NCBI GenBank assembly: GCA_964436165.1
Contig: CAYTBY010000009.1
Coordinates: forward strand, 1-35,585
Source: 2-01-FULL-39-28 sp964436165
GTDB lineage: Bacteria; Patescibacteriota; Minisyncoccia; 2-02-FULL-40-12; GWA2-44-9
Reading direction: 5' to 3'
Length of the DNA stretch: 35,585 nt
This document shows positions 13,758 to 20,174 of the stretch, one piece after another. Positions within the stretch are counted from its first letter, which is position 1; each line of letters starts with the position of its first letter. The translations under genes and the position numbers were made by a program. The notes below the pieces were generated by a model. It did no database searches. It saw only the letters and a list, made by a program, of their open reading frames with translations, and had not been told where the DNA came from.

Positions 13758-15401
13758 ATGCTTCAACTTGAGGCTATAAAATTATCATTAACTTCAGTAG
13801 AGGTAATTATTCTGGCGATAACAATTATTATCGACCTGTTTTTGGCCGTCATTGTTTACCGGAGCGATGATAAAAATGCAACCAATAATATATTCTCGCT
13901 TCTAAGTATTTTTACGATTTTGTGGTTGACGGCATCGTATATTATTCGCATACCGCCGTTTTCTCTATCACAAACCTGGACGCTAATGCTGGGTCGGTTG
14001 GGTATATTTTTCGCCGCTCCAATGAGCGCTCTTTTTCTTTTGCTAGCCCATACCTTGCCGAGTAAAAGCTTAAGAATGAGCCGGGGTAAATTCTTGGCCG
14101 TAGTATTTATTACGGCGTTAATGATGGCTTTAAATATCTCTCCTTACGCCTTCACTACGGTAAAGGTTGATAACGGAACTATTCAACCCCAACCCGGTCC
14201 AGGATTGATTCCGTTTGCTGTATTTTCGACAATGTTTAGCATAATGGCAGTATACTTTTTTGTATCAAGATTAAGAAAAACAATAGATGCAGAGAAACAA
14301 CAGATACGGGTAGTGCTAATCGGGATGCTGATTATGCTGATTTTAATAATTGTGACTGTGCTAGTTCCTATTTTAGTTAATAGATCCGTTCCGCTATTAG
14401 CGTTAACCCCAATTTATACTCTTATTTTTTTGGGCATGACCGCTTATGCCATTGTTAAACTCCACTTATTCAAGATGAAGGTCATTGCAACCGAGGCCCT
14501 CACCGTTTTAATGTGGGTTATACTTTTTGCAAAAATTATTGTGGCAAAATCTTTTACAGATGGCCTAACCGATGGGTTTATATTTATTGCCACTTTAATA
14601 TTCGGAATAATTCTTATTCGAAGCGTACGGCAGGAGGTCGAACAGAGAGAGAAGCTGGAAGTGCTGACTAAAGAGCTTGAAACTGCCAATGAAAAATTAA
14701 AAGAATTAGATCATCTTAAATCAGAATTTTTATCGTTTGCTTCCCATCAGATAAAAGCGCCATTGGCGGCGATAAAGGGCTTTGCCACCCTTATTTACGA
14801 CGGAACCTATGGCGAGGCTTCGGATAAAATTAAAGAGGCGGCTGTTAAAATAAAAGATTCAACGGACAGAATGGTTCAGTTAGTCACGGATTTTCTAAAC
14901 GTCAGAAAAATAGAGGAGGGGAAGATGGAATATAAATTCGAAAAAACTGACGGCGTGAAGATAATTAAAGAGATTGCCGAGGAACTTAAATTATTGGCTC
15001 AAAATAAAAAGCTGGATTTTAGTTTTGAATCTGCCGTCGGCGAGACTTGGATCAATGTTGATGTCCAAAGAATAAGGCAAGTTTTTCAGAATCTTATCGA
15101 GAATGCCATAAAATATACGGAAAATGGATTCGTGAAGGTAAAAGTTGAAGTAGGGGATGATAAATTACTCTTTTCTGTTTCTGATTCTGGTCATGGCATT
15201 TCGAAAGAGCTTTTGCCTCACCTTTTTGAAGAATTCAGACGCGATGGTAAAGAAAAACAGATCGAAGGCACCGGCCTCGGCCTCTTTATCGCCAAAAGTA
15301 TTGTCGAAGCTCAACATGGCAAAATCTGGGCTGAATCCGAAGGTTCCGCCCATGGCAGTACCTTCTTTGTCGAATTGCTACTAAGTGGAACACGGGAATA
15401 A
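13758..15401 (+). CDS. membrane sensor histidine kinase
   Basis: This 547-aa two-component kinase has eight or so hydrophobic segments in residues 15-290, resembling the multi-helix sensor input of 7TM-type kinases. A coiled coil follows (about 292-320). The HisKA dimerisation domain carries H330 in FASHQIKAPLAAIKGF. The HATPase domain has the N-box NLIENAIKYT (N449), DSGHGI (G1, 476-481), and GTGLGLFIAKSI (G2). It starts 12 nt after the nitroreductase stop, so it is probably in the same operon. No response regulator is adjacent; the nearest receivers are at 20766 and 21158. The signal is unknown. Confidence 0.92.
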   Translation: MLQLEAIKLSLTSVEVIILAITIIIDLFLAVIVYRSDDKNATNNIFSLLSIFTILWLTASYIIRIPPFSLSQTWTLMLGRLGIFFAAPMSALFLLLAHTLPSKSLRMSRGKFLAVVFITALMMALNISPYAFTTVKVDNGTIQPQPGPGLIPFAVFSTMFSIMAVYFFVSRLRKTIDAEKQQIRVVLIGMLIMLILIIVTVLVPILVNRSVPLLALTPIYTLIFLGMTAYAIVKLHLFKMKVIATEALTVLMWVILFAKIIVAKSFTDGLTDGFIFIATLIFGIILIRSVRQEVEQREKLEVLTKELETANEKLKELDHLKSEFLSFASHQIKAPLAAIKGFATLIYDGTYGEASDKIKEAAVKIKDSTDRMVQLVTDFLNVRKIEEGKMEYKFEKTDGVKIIKEIAEELKLLAQNKKLDFSFESAVGETWINVDVQRIRQVFQNLIENAIKYTENGFVKVKVEVGDDKLLFSVSDSGHGISKELLPHLFEEFRRDGKEKQIEGTGLGLFIAKSIVEAQHGKIWAESEGSAHGSTFFVELLLSGTRE

Positions 15402-15427
15402 AAAACCGCCCATATCAGTTGGGGCGG
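15398..15427 (-). terminator. terminator for the minus-strand small membrane protein
   Basis: CCGCCC (15406-15411) pairs with GGGCGG (15422-15427); on the minus strand it is followed by a U tract (complement of A at 15401-15405). The hairpin overlaps the gene's stop codon. It sits immediately after the histidine kinase stop, so the two convergent genes share this border. Confidence 0.65.
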
Positions 15428-15633
15428 CGATCCAGGGTCTGTGGTACAAGATAGTGTAGTCCAGTAACAAAAGGTAGAATAGAAATAGCGACTAGGCTAA
15501 TCCAGGCACCAAAGACTTTTTGTGTCTCGGGGATGTCGGTACGTCGAATTTCATCAGCAAGACCGAATCCCATCAGAATCATCATCAAAAGTCCGAAAGC
15601 AATCAGTAATAATGCAGTACTTCGCTTACTCAT
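15415..15633 (-). CDS. small two-helix membrane protein
   Basis: This 72-aa protein has two hydrophobic helices (ALLLIAFGLLMMILMGFGLA and VFGAWISLVAISILPFVTGL) joined by a charged loop (DEIRRTDIPETQK). It has a good promoter on the minus strand (15671-15699) and a G-rich Shine-Dalgarno-like GGGGG about 6 nt before the ATG. It is monocistronic and ends in a terminator. The function is unknown. Confidence 0.65.
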   Translation of the reverse strand: MSKRSTALLLIAFGLLMMILMGFGLADEIRRTDIPETQKVFGAWISLVAISILPFVTGLHYLVPQTLDRRPN

Positions 15634-15670
15634 TGTTTGCCCCCACGTAATCTTGCAATGTTCTGTCTAG

Positions 15671-15699
15671 ATATTAGTATAACGTGATTTTCGTGTCAA
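15671..15699 (-). promoter_or_regulatory. consensus promoter, minus strand
   Basis: On the minus strand: perfect -35 TTGACA (15694-15699), 17-nt spacer, -10 TAATAT (15671-15676). It drives the small membrane protein. Its -35 lies 3 bp from the -35 of the divergent hicBA promoter, so the two may compete or be co-regulated. Confidence 0.75.
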
Positions 15700-15702
15700 G
15701 CA

Positions 15703-15731
15703 TTGTATATATGCCATAGTGATGATAGAAT
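15703..15731 (+). promoter_or_regulatory. promoter of the second hicBA module
   Basis: -35 TTGTAT (15703-15708), 17-nt spacer, -10 TAGAAT (15726-15731). The -10 ends 6 nt before the ATG at 15738, so the message is probably leaderless. Confidence 0.55.
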
Positions 15732-15737
15732 AGACTA

Positions 15738-15941
15738 ATGAAGTATAATATTAAATTTGATAAAGAAGCCGATGGACGCTGGATTGCGGAAATAGCTGAT
15801 CTATCTGGAGTAATGGCCTACGGCGCTACCAAAGAAGAAGCAGCTGCCAAAGTTGAGGCGCTTGCCCTAAGGGTTATTGCCGAAAAAATTGAGCTTGGAG
15901 AAATTACCCCAAGTTTTAATATTTCTTTTATTGCTCCATGA
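15738..15941 (+). CDS. hicB: HicB-like antitoxin (second module)
   Basis: This 67-aa HicB-type protein reads IKFDKEADGRWIAEIADLSG, AYGATKEEAAAKVEALALRV, the single-domain HicB antitoxin pattern. There is no DNA-binding extension. Its stop overlaps the start of the next gene (ATGA), which encodes HicA. The module lies between the histidine kinase cluster and repeat A1. There is no Shine-Dalgarno and the -10 lies right before the ATG. Confidence 0.85.
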   Translation: MKYNIKFDKEADGRWIAEIADLSGVMAYGATKEEAAAKVEALALRVIAEKIELGEITPSFNISFIAP

Positions 15942-16153
15942 GCCGCTGGCCCTCCTTAAAATCCAGGAGGGTTCTTGCTTCTTTGTTTCGGATTGGCTGG
16001 TCTCTAAAAAGACAATCTGGTTCTCATAAAACTCTGACAAGGTCTAGCTGGCCTGATTTTGTTTTTGCATTTCACGACGATGAAGAAATCGGACCTAAAA
16101 TGTTAGCCAAAATTTCAAAACGCACCGGCTTAACTCCAAAAGATTTGAGATGA
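15938..16153 (+). CDS. hicA: HicA-like toxin (second module)
   Basis: This 71-aa protein carries LFRIGWSLKRQSGSHKTLTR, with the active-site histidine in GSHK, then FVFAFHDDEEIGPKMLAKIS and KRTGLTPKDLR. It is a HicA mRNA interferase, coupled by a 4-nt overlap to hicB. The Trp/His substitutions (AFHDDEEIGP) make it a subfamily distinct from the HicA at 3431. It is probably functional. Confidence 0.85.
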   Translation: MSRWPSLKSRRVLASLFRIGWSLKRQSGSHKTLTRSSWPDFVFAFHDDEEIGPKMLAKISKRTGLTPKDLR

Positions 16154-16163
16154 TTAGAATAAA

Positions 16164-16252
16164 ATCCTATTTTCATAAGCACAAGGCTAAGCCCATAATC
16201 CTCAATATTCCTCTCCCTATCGGGCGGAATCAGTATGCTTACTATTAGACGG
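16164..16252 (+). repeat. repeat A, copy 1 (upstream of the zinc-ribbon gene)
   Basis: This 89-bp stretch is matched by 17603-17691 without gaps. The core ATAATCCTCAATATTCCTCT plus CCTATCGGGCGGAATCAG and TATGCTT (about 46 bp) differs at one position. It lies 90 nt upstream of the gene at 16342. The partner copy lies 69 nt upstream of purB. Confidence 0.75.
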
Positions 16253-16281
16253 TTTAATTTCCGAACCTACTAATGCAAATG

Positions 16282-16310
16282 TTGACAATACACCACTTCT
16301 GGTGTATTGT
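16282..16310 (+). promoter_or_regulatory. promoter with palindromic operator between -35 and -10
   Basis: -35 TTGACA (16282-16287), 17-nt spacer, -10 TATTGT (16305-16310). A perfect inverted repeat fills the space: arms CAATACACCA (16286-16295) and TGGTGTATTG (16300-16309), centre CTTC. A dimeric repressor bound here would block the polymerase. Confidence 0.65.
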
Positions 16311-16341
16311 TGTATTACTATTGAAATTGGAGGTAAACGGG

Positions 16342-16863
16342 ATGAAGGGTCGAAACGCAGACGGCGATATGGTAGATATGAAGGTTTGTAATAACTGTAA
16401 GAATGTAGTTCTTTTTAAAAACGGAATTTGCCCTAAGTGCGGTAATGTTGGGAGTCGTTCATCTCCAGGGATTATGCCAGCCAATAATGAAACAACCAAG
16501 CCAAGCGACGGCTTGGCTCATTTTGAGGTTTGCAGTTGTGGTCATCATGGTCGCATCGTTTTCCCAGACGGCAGAACTGGTGGCGAAATCGCATCAAAGG
16601 AAGAATCTGAATATCTTCTGCAATATGCAATGCTCGTAGATAAGTTTCAGAGCGTTGATATTTTTCCTCAACGAAAATTGACGCAGATTCAGGACGAGAT
16701 TGAGGCATCTACGCTGGTCACCAGCAAGGGACAGGTAGGAGATTACTTCCGCAAGCAAATCAACACCTGGAACACTGGCAAACTTCATCAGCCCAACCTG
16801 AATCCAGCCGACTTCCACAAGGTCATGGATAGACTTTACAACTATAACGCTTTCGAGGATTAG
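16342..16863 (+). CDS. zinc-ribbon protein of unknown function, 173 aa
   Basis: This is a 173-aa protein. The ATG at 16342 is chosen because GGAGG (16329-16333) lies 8 nt upstream; a longer reading from 16273 would run through the promoter. Near the N-terminus are CNNC and CPKC, a four-cysteine zinc ribbon. A second cysteine/histidine cluster, VCSCGHHGRIVFPDG, follows. The C-terminal half is helical. The family is not recognised. The gene has its own repressible-looking promoter and a terminator. It sits between repeat A1 and repeat B1, the same arrangement as purB. Confidence 0.7.
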   Translation: MKGRNADGDMVDMKVCNNCKNVVLFKNGICPKCGNVGSRSSPGIMPANNETTKPSDGLAHFEVCSCGHHGRIVFPDGRTGGEIASKEESEYLLQYAMLVDKFQSVDIFPQRKLTQIQDEIEASTLVTSKGQVGDYFRKQINTWNTGKLHQPNLNPADFHKVMDRLYNYNAFED

Positions 16864-16878
16864 CCCCTCGACTTTTCA

Positions 16879-16906
16879 AGCGGTGCGATAACCTCGCCCG
16901 CTTTTT
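16879..16906 (+). terminator. terminator of the zinc-ribbon gene
   Basis: AGCGG (16879-16883) pairs with CCGCT (16898-16902), extended by GCG/CGC past a bulged T, followed by a T tract (16902-16906). The next bases AATTTCCTAAAACC match those after the terminators at 444 and 1167. Confidence 0.65.
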
Positions 16907-16914
16907 AATTTCCT

Positions 16915-17060
16915 AAAACCCTGATAAAATAAGGGTTTTTATGTTTTTCCAGGAAGTAGAAGTTCGAGTTGGTTTCACCATTACAATTTGTCAGAACAAA
17001 TTGTATCTCGAACTTTCACTTCCTGGTTTGCTGCGGGGTAAGTTGAGGAGGTTAAAACCT
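16915..17060 (+). repeat. repeat B, copy 1 (terminator plus double hairpin)
   Basis: It opens with a terminator-like hairpin (AAAACCCT 16915-16922, AGGGTTTT 16932-16939). A long hairpin follows at 16949-17026: outer arms of 20 nt (left arm CCAGGAAGTAGAAGTTCGAG, two mismatches) and an inner 10-bp stem TACAATTTGT/ACAAATTGTA with a 4-nt loop. About 97 bp (16944-17040) are identical to 19188-19284. No gene is encoded. Confidence 0.8.
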
Positions 17061-17087
17061 ATCGCGACTCATTAAGCACAAAGTTGT

Positions 17088-17303
17088 TTAGAGTAGTTTT
17101 TTAAACTCTTGATCGGTGAGACCAGCATCGCGGATAATTCCCCTAAGAGTATAGGGATTTATTCTGTTGTGGCGAGGAATGATAATTTTTCTTTTGCCAT
17201 TAGTCATGCCCGTATGTTTTGTGCCAATATTCCTAGAGACCCAAAAACCAATTTTTTTAAAAACTCTAACTGCTCTTTCGGCGGAGACATCTGTATAAAG
17301 CAT
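17088..17303 (-). CDS. hicA: HicA-like toxin (third module)
   Basis: This 71-aa protein reads RAVRVFKKIGFWVSRNIGTK, HTGMTNGKRKIIIPRHNRIN, PYTLRGIIRDAGLTDQEFKK, a HicA fold of the common 'P.H..i..gtLr.IlrdaGls' type. The catalytic histidine is in GTKHTGM. It lies 3 nt downstream of hicB on the minus strand. It is the only gene of this stretch not flanked as in the A-gene-B units. Confidence 0.85.
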   Translation of the reverse strand: MLYTDVSAERAVRVFKKIGFWVSRNIGTKHTGMTNGKRKIIIPRHNRINPYTLRGIIRDAGLTDQEFKKLL

Positions 17304-17306
17304 GTT

Positions 17307-17507
17307 TTATGGAATGGCAACTTCCACTTCTTGTATTTCGGAGTTCCTTAGTTCGTCTTTTTCCATCTCAAGATAAGTAGAAATAGCATCCCTGATATTT
17401 TCTAACGCCTCTTTTTTCGTATTACCTTGGCTGTGACATCCAGGAAGAGCGGGTGCGTGGACATCGTAACCATATTTGCTTTTGTGAAGTAATATCATGT
17501 ATTTCAT
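17307..17507 (-). CDS. hicB: HicB-like antitoxin (third module)
   Basis: This 66-aa protein reads ILLHKSKYGYDVHAPALPGC, HSQGNTKKEALENIRDAIST, a typical single-domain HicB (the PALPGC.SQG motif). The start is the ATG at 17507; a perfect extended -10 (TGC TATAAT) ends 6 nt upstream, so it is probably leaderless. It precedes hicA, which starts 3 nt after its stop. Confidence 0.88.
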   Translation of the reverse strand: MKYMILLHKSKYGYDVHAPALPGCHSQGNTKKEALENIRDAISTYLEMEKDELRNSEIQEVEVAIP

Positions 17508-17513
17508 GAAAAA

Positions 17514-17542
17514 ATTATAGCATGACTAAGTCAGGAGTTCAA
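17514..17542 (-). promoter_or_regulatory. promoter of the third hicBA module
   Basis: On the minus strand: -35 TTGAAC (17537-17542), 17-nt spacer, perfect -10 TATAAT (17514-17519) with an upstream TGC extension. The -10 ends 6 nt before the ATG. Confidence 0.7.
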
Positions 17543-17588
17543 ATGCAGGCCCTATGCTTAAAAAATCATCAACTTATTTTTTTGCTGT

Positions 17589-17691
17589 GAGGATGGGACG
17601 AGGTCCTATCCTCATAAACATAAGGCAAAGCCAATAATCCTCAATATTCCTCTACCTATCGGGCGGAATCAGTATGCTTGTTACCAGGCGG
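17589..17691 (+). repeat. repeat A, copy 2, with leading hairpin (upstream of purB)
   Basis: The 89-bp A repeat (17603-17691) is preceded by and overlaps a hairpin: GAGGATGGGAC (17589-17599) with GTCCTATCCTC (17603-17613), loop GAG, one G-U pair. The left arm is absent at copy 1. It lies 69 nt before the purB ATG. Confidence 0.7.
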
Positions 17692-17704
17692 CCTAGATAT
17701 TTTA

Positions 17705-17741
17705 AAACAACTCCCGATGTGTTAATCTGCTGAAGTTGTTT
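17705..17741 (+). promoter_or_regulatory. inverted repeat in the purB leader
   Basis: AAACAACT (17705-17712) and AGTTGTTT (17734-17741) are exact reverse complements and end 6 nt before the Shine-Dalgarno AAGGAG (17748-17753). It could be an operator or a leader hairpin. I see no PurR-type consensus. Confidence 0.35.
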
Positions 17742-17760
17742 AACAATAAGGAGTTATTCT

Positions 17761-19152
17761 ATGAATGAGCTAGAAGCCCTTAGTCCGCTAGATGGAAGAT
17801 ATAGAAAAATTACTGAACCGTTGGCAAGGATATTCAGTGAAAAAGGCTTAATGCAATATAGGGTAATAGTAGAAGTAGAATATCTTGTAGCACTCTCTAA
17901 ACATCCCCAAACAGATTTAAGAACATTTACTGAAAAAGAGATAGAACTTCTAGGAAGTTTATGCTCAGTATCATTGGAAGATGCCGAAGTAATAAAAGCA
18001 ATTGAAACAAAAGGCTATGGCGGGATTAAGCCGACTAGACACGATGTCAAGGCTGTCGAATATTTTATCAAGCTAAAACTCCAAGAAACTTCGCTAAGAG
18101 ACATCCTAGAATGGATTCATTTTGCTCTTACATCAGAAGATGTAAATAATTTAGCTTATGCCCTTATGCTGAGCGATGGGGTAGGTAGTGTTCTTTTTTC
18201 AACTCTATCTGAGTTAAATGGAGCATTAGATTTATTGGCCAGGGGAAATAAGAGTGTGCCAATGCTTGCCAGAACGCACGGACAGCCAGCCTCGCCCACT
18301 ACTTTTGGAAAAGAATTTAAGGTCTTTCACGCAAGATTAAACAGACAGCTTGAACAGCTAAGAAATTTTTGTGTTCAAGTTAAATTAAATGGTGCAACTG
18401 GTAACTATAACGCTCACCACGTTGCCTATCCAGGCATTGATTGGCTTCAGTTTACTCATAAATTTATTGAAAGACTTAACAATATAAGTAATCTCAAATT
18501 GGAGCCTAATTTTGTAACTACACAAATTGAGCCCCATGATACTTACGCAGAGCTCTTTTCAATCATTTCCAGGATAAATACTATTCTGGTCGATTTTGTC
18601 CAAGATATGTGGCGATATATAAGTGACGACTGGGTTATTCAAAGAGCTATTGAGGGAGAAGTCGGTTCATCCATTATGCCCCACAAGGTTAATCCGATTG
18701 ATTTTGAAAATGCTGAAGGTAATCTAGGTGAGGCTAACTCATCGTTTAATTATTTTTCTGCTAAACTGCCAGTCTCACGGCTTCAAAGGGATTTGTCTGA
18801 TTCTACGGTTGAAAGAAACTTTGGTGTTGCTCTAGGACACTGCCTGGTTGCATATAAATCCTTGCTCAGAGGATTGAGCAAGATAACAGTTAATAAATCC
18901 AGGGTCATAGAAGCGTTAGAAAGCCATCCAGAAGTTATTTCTGAGGCAATTCAAACAGTTCTGAGAAAAGAAAGCGTTGAAGCGCCATATGAGCAATTAA
19001 AAGCGCTAACTAGGGGCAAGAAGGTTACAATGCATAGTTTTGCGGAATTTATTGAAGGCTTAGATGTTTCTATTGAGGTCAAAGATGAGCTAAAGAAATT
19101 AACTCCAACAAACTATATAGGCATAGCTGAGTTGCTTGTCGATTTGGACTAA
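17761..19152 (+). CDS. purB: adenylosuccinate lyase
   Basis: This 463-aa enzyme of the fumarase/aspartase superfamily cleaves SAICAR and adenylosuccinate to release fumarate in purine synthesis. Family marks include LEALSPLDGRYRKITEPLAR near the N-terminus, IHFALTSEDVNNLAYALM, MLARTHGQPASPTTFGKEF, and the signature GSSIMPHKVNPIDFENAEGN. Length is close to the E. coli-type PurB (about 456). The Shine-Dalgarno is perfect (AAGGAG, 7-nt spacing). No other purine genes are near, and the gene is bracketed by repeats A2 and B2. This suggests it may have been acquired as a unit. Confidence 0.96.
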   Translation: MNELEALSPLDGRYRKITEPLARIFSEKGLMQYRVIVEVEYLVALSKHPQTDLRTFTEKEIELLGSLCSVSLEDAEVIKAIETKGYGGIKPTRHDVKAVEYFIKLKLQETSLRDILEWIHFALTSEDVNNLAYALMLSDGVGSVLFSTLSELNGALDLLARGNKSVPMLARTHGQPASPTTFGKEFKVFHARLNRQLEQLRNFCVQVKLNGATGNYNAHHVAYPGIDWLQFTHKFIERLNNISNLKLEPNFVTTQIEPHDTYAELFSIISRINTILVDFVQDMWRYISDDWVIQRAIEGEVGSSIMPHKVNPIDFENAEGNLGEANSSFNYFSAKLPVSRLQRDLSDSTVERNFGVALGHCLVAYKSLLRGLSKITVNKSRVIEALESHPEVISEAIQTVLRKESVEAPYEQLKALTRGKKVTMHSFAEFIEGLDVSIEVKDELKKLTPTNYIGIAELLVDLD

Positions 19153-19158
19153 ATTTTC

Positions 19159-19303
19159 AAAACCCTTGTTTTATAAGGGTTTTTGTATTTTTCCAGGAAG
19201 TAGAAGTTCGAGTTGGTTTCACCATTACAATTTGTCAGAACAAATTGTATCTCGAACTTTCACTTCCTGGTTTGCTGCGGGGTAGGTTGAGTAGGTTACA
19301 ACT
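19159..19303 (+). repeat. repeat B, copy 2 (terminator plus double hairpin)
   Basis: Opens with a terminator hairpin right after purB (AAAACCCTT 19159-19167, AAGGGTTTT 19175-19183). The same 78-nt double hairpin as copy 1 follows at 19193-19270. About 97 bp (19188-19284) are identical to copy 1, then the two copies diverge slowly to about 19303. Confidence 0.8.
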
Positions 19304-19384
19304 TCGTTTATTTTCGTCCAAAGAACTTGTGCGCTTAAGACAAGTGCAAGGTAAACCATGATGAGGGTAAAACCGAACAGCAAA

Positions 19385-19552
19385 GAGCAGATATGGATAT
19401 TCTCGTAGCGCGCATCCGCGACTGAGCGGGCAGGGTTCAAGAATCATGTTAAACATCGGATGTTTAACATGATTCTTGAGAGCGAAGGAGCGGCGCAATG
19501 AGAGCTCTCGCTGGGAGCTCGAATGGTAGCGAGAGGATATCCGTATCTGCTC
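19385..19552. repeat. large nested inverted repeat
   Basis: Outer arms GAGCAGATATGGATATTCTC (19385-19404) and 19533-19552 pair over 20 nt with two G-U-compatible mismatches. At the centre lies a perfect 20-bp hairpin (19437-19456 with 19460-19479, 3-nt loop CGG). No coding is supported. It lies between repeat B2 and the end of the CBS gene and may be another MITE-like insertion or the 3' structure of the CBS transcript. Confidence 0.55.
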
Positions 19553-19554
19553 GA

Positions 19555-20052
19555 CTAAAAGTATTTGAGGACGCCCTGGAGGACATGAAAGGGTCGGAGT
19601 ACATCAAACCGGCTGATGACGCCGACTACAACCCCATCTTTGTCAATAACCGGAATCGGATTGACGCGGTGGTGGTCTTTGAATAATTTGATTACCTCGT
19701 CATAGGCGGCATCGGGTGATAGGGTAATTGGCTCTTTATTCATTATATCCGAAACTTTAAGCGAGAGTATCTCCTCCTGAAAATGTTCATCTTCTTTTTT
19801 GAATTGAGGCAAATTCCGGAGAACTATTTGGAGAGTCGGCAGATGAACGGCCGAGGTTTTGTTTATCAAGTCATATTCAGTAACGAGTCCGACAAGCTTA
19901 GAATCATTATCAACTACCGGTACCCCGTCGAAATTACGTTCGGCCAGGACCTTGGCTACGTCTAACAGCGAAGTATCCGGGTGAACGGTAATGGCATCTC
20001 TGGTCATTATATCTTTAGCTGTTACTTTTGTTTGTTCTTGTTTATCTGTCAT
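19555..20052 (-). CDS. CBS-domain pair protein (second of tandem)
   Basis: This 165-aa protein consists of two CBS domains: AKDIMTRDAITVHPDTSLLD, FDGVPVVDNDSKLVGLVTEYDL, then VSDIMNKEPITLSPDAAYDE, PIPVIDKDGVVVGVISRFDV. CBS pairs bind adenosyl nucleotides and act as energy sensors. It has no attached catalytic domain. It is paralogous to the gene just upstream (20165-20671) with the same LKVSDIMNKEP segment. It has no own promoter that I can see, so it is probably co-transcribed across a 112-nt spacer. Confidence 0.9.
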   Translation of the reverse strand: MTDKQEQTKVTAKDIMTRDAITVHPDTSLLDVAKVLAERNFDGVPVVDNDSKLVGLVTEYDLINKTSAVHLPTLQIVLRNLPQFKKEDEHFQEEILSLKVSDIMNKEPITLSPDAAYDEVIKLFKDHHRVNPIPVIDKDGVVVGVISRFDVLRPFHVLQGVLKYF

Positions 20053-20174
20053 CCCGTTAGAGACAGGTTGCGGCCCTGCCGCAACCGTGCCTAATTATGT
20101 TTATTTTAATGCCCGTTGATATATCCTTGCCACCGTTTTTAAGTAACGGCTGATTGATATGTCTCTAACGGGAT
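20051..20174. repeat. spacer between the CBS genes bounded by a 15-bp inverted repeat
   Basis: ATCCCGTTAGAGACA (20051-20065) and its exact complement (20160-20174) flank the spacer and reach into the start codon of one gene and the stop of the other. Inside is an 8-bp hairpin GGTTGCGG/CCGCAACC (20066-20086). It could form one large stem in the transcript or be a small inserted element. Confidence 0.55.

Noticed and set aside
16273..16341. N-terminal extension of the zinc-ribbon protein to 196 aa
   Set aside because: It would place the promoter and palindrome inside the gene; the ATG at 16342 has a good Shine-Dalgarno.
16949..19270. CRISPR-like interpretation of the repeated hairpin B
   Set aside because: Only two copies, 2.2 kb apart, with genes between them and no spacer array.
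19225..19686. Several 60-87-codon frames around repeat B2 and the nested inverted repeat
   Set aside because: They cover palindromic non-coding DNA or run antisense to the CBS gene and show no coding features.
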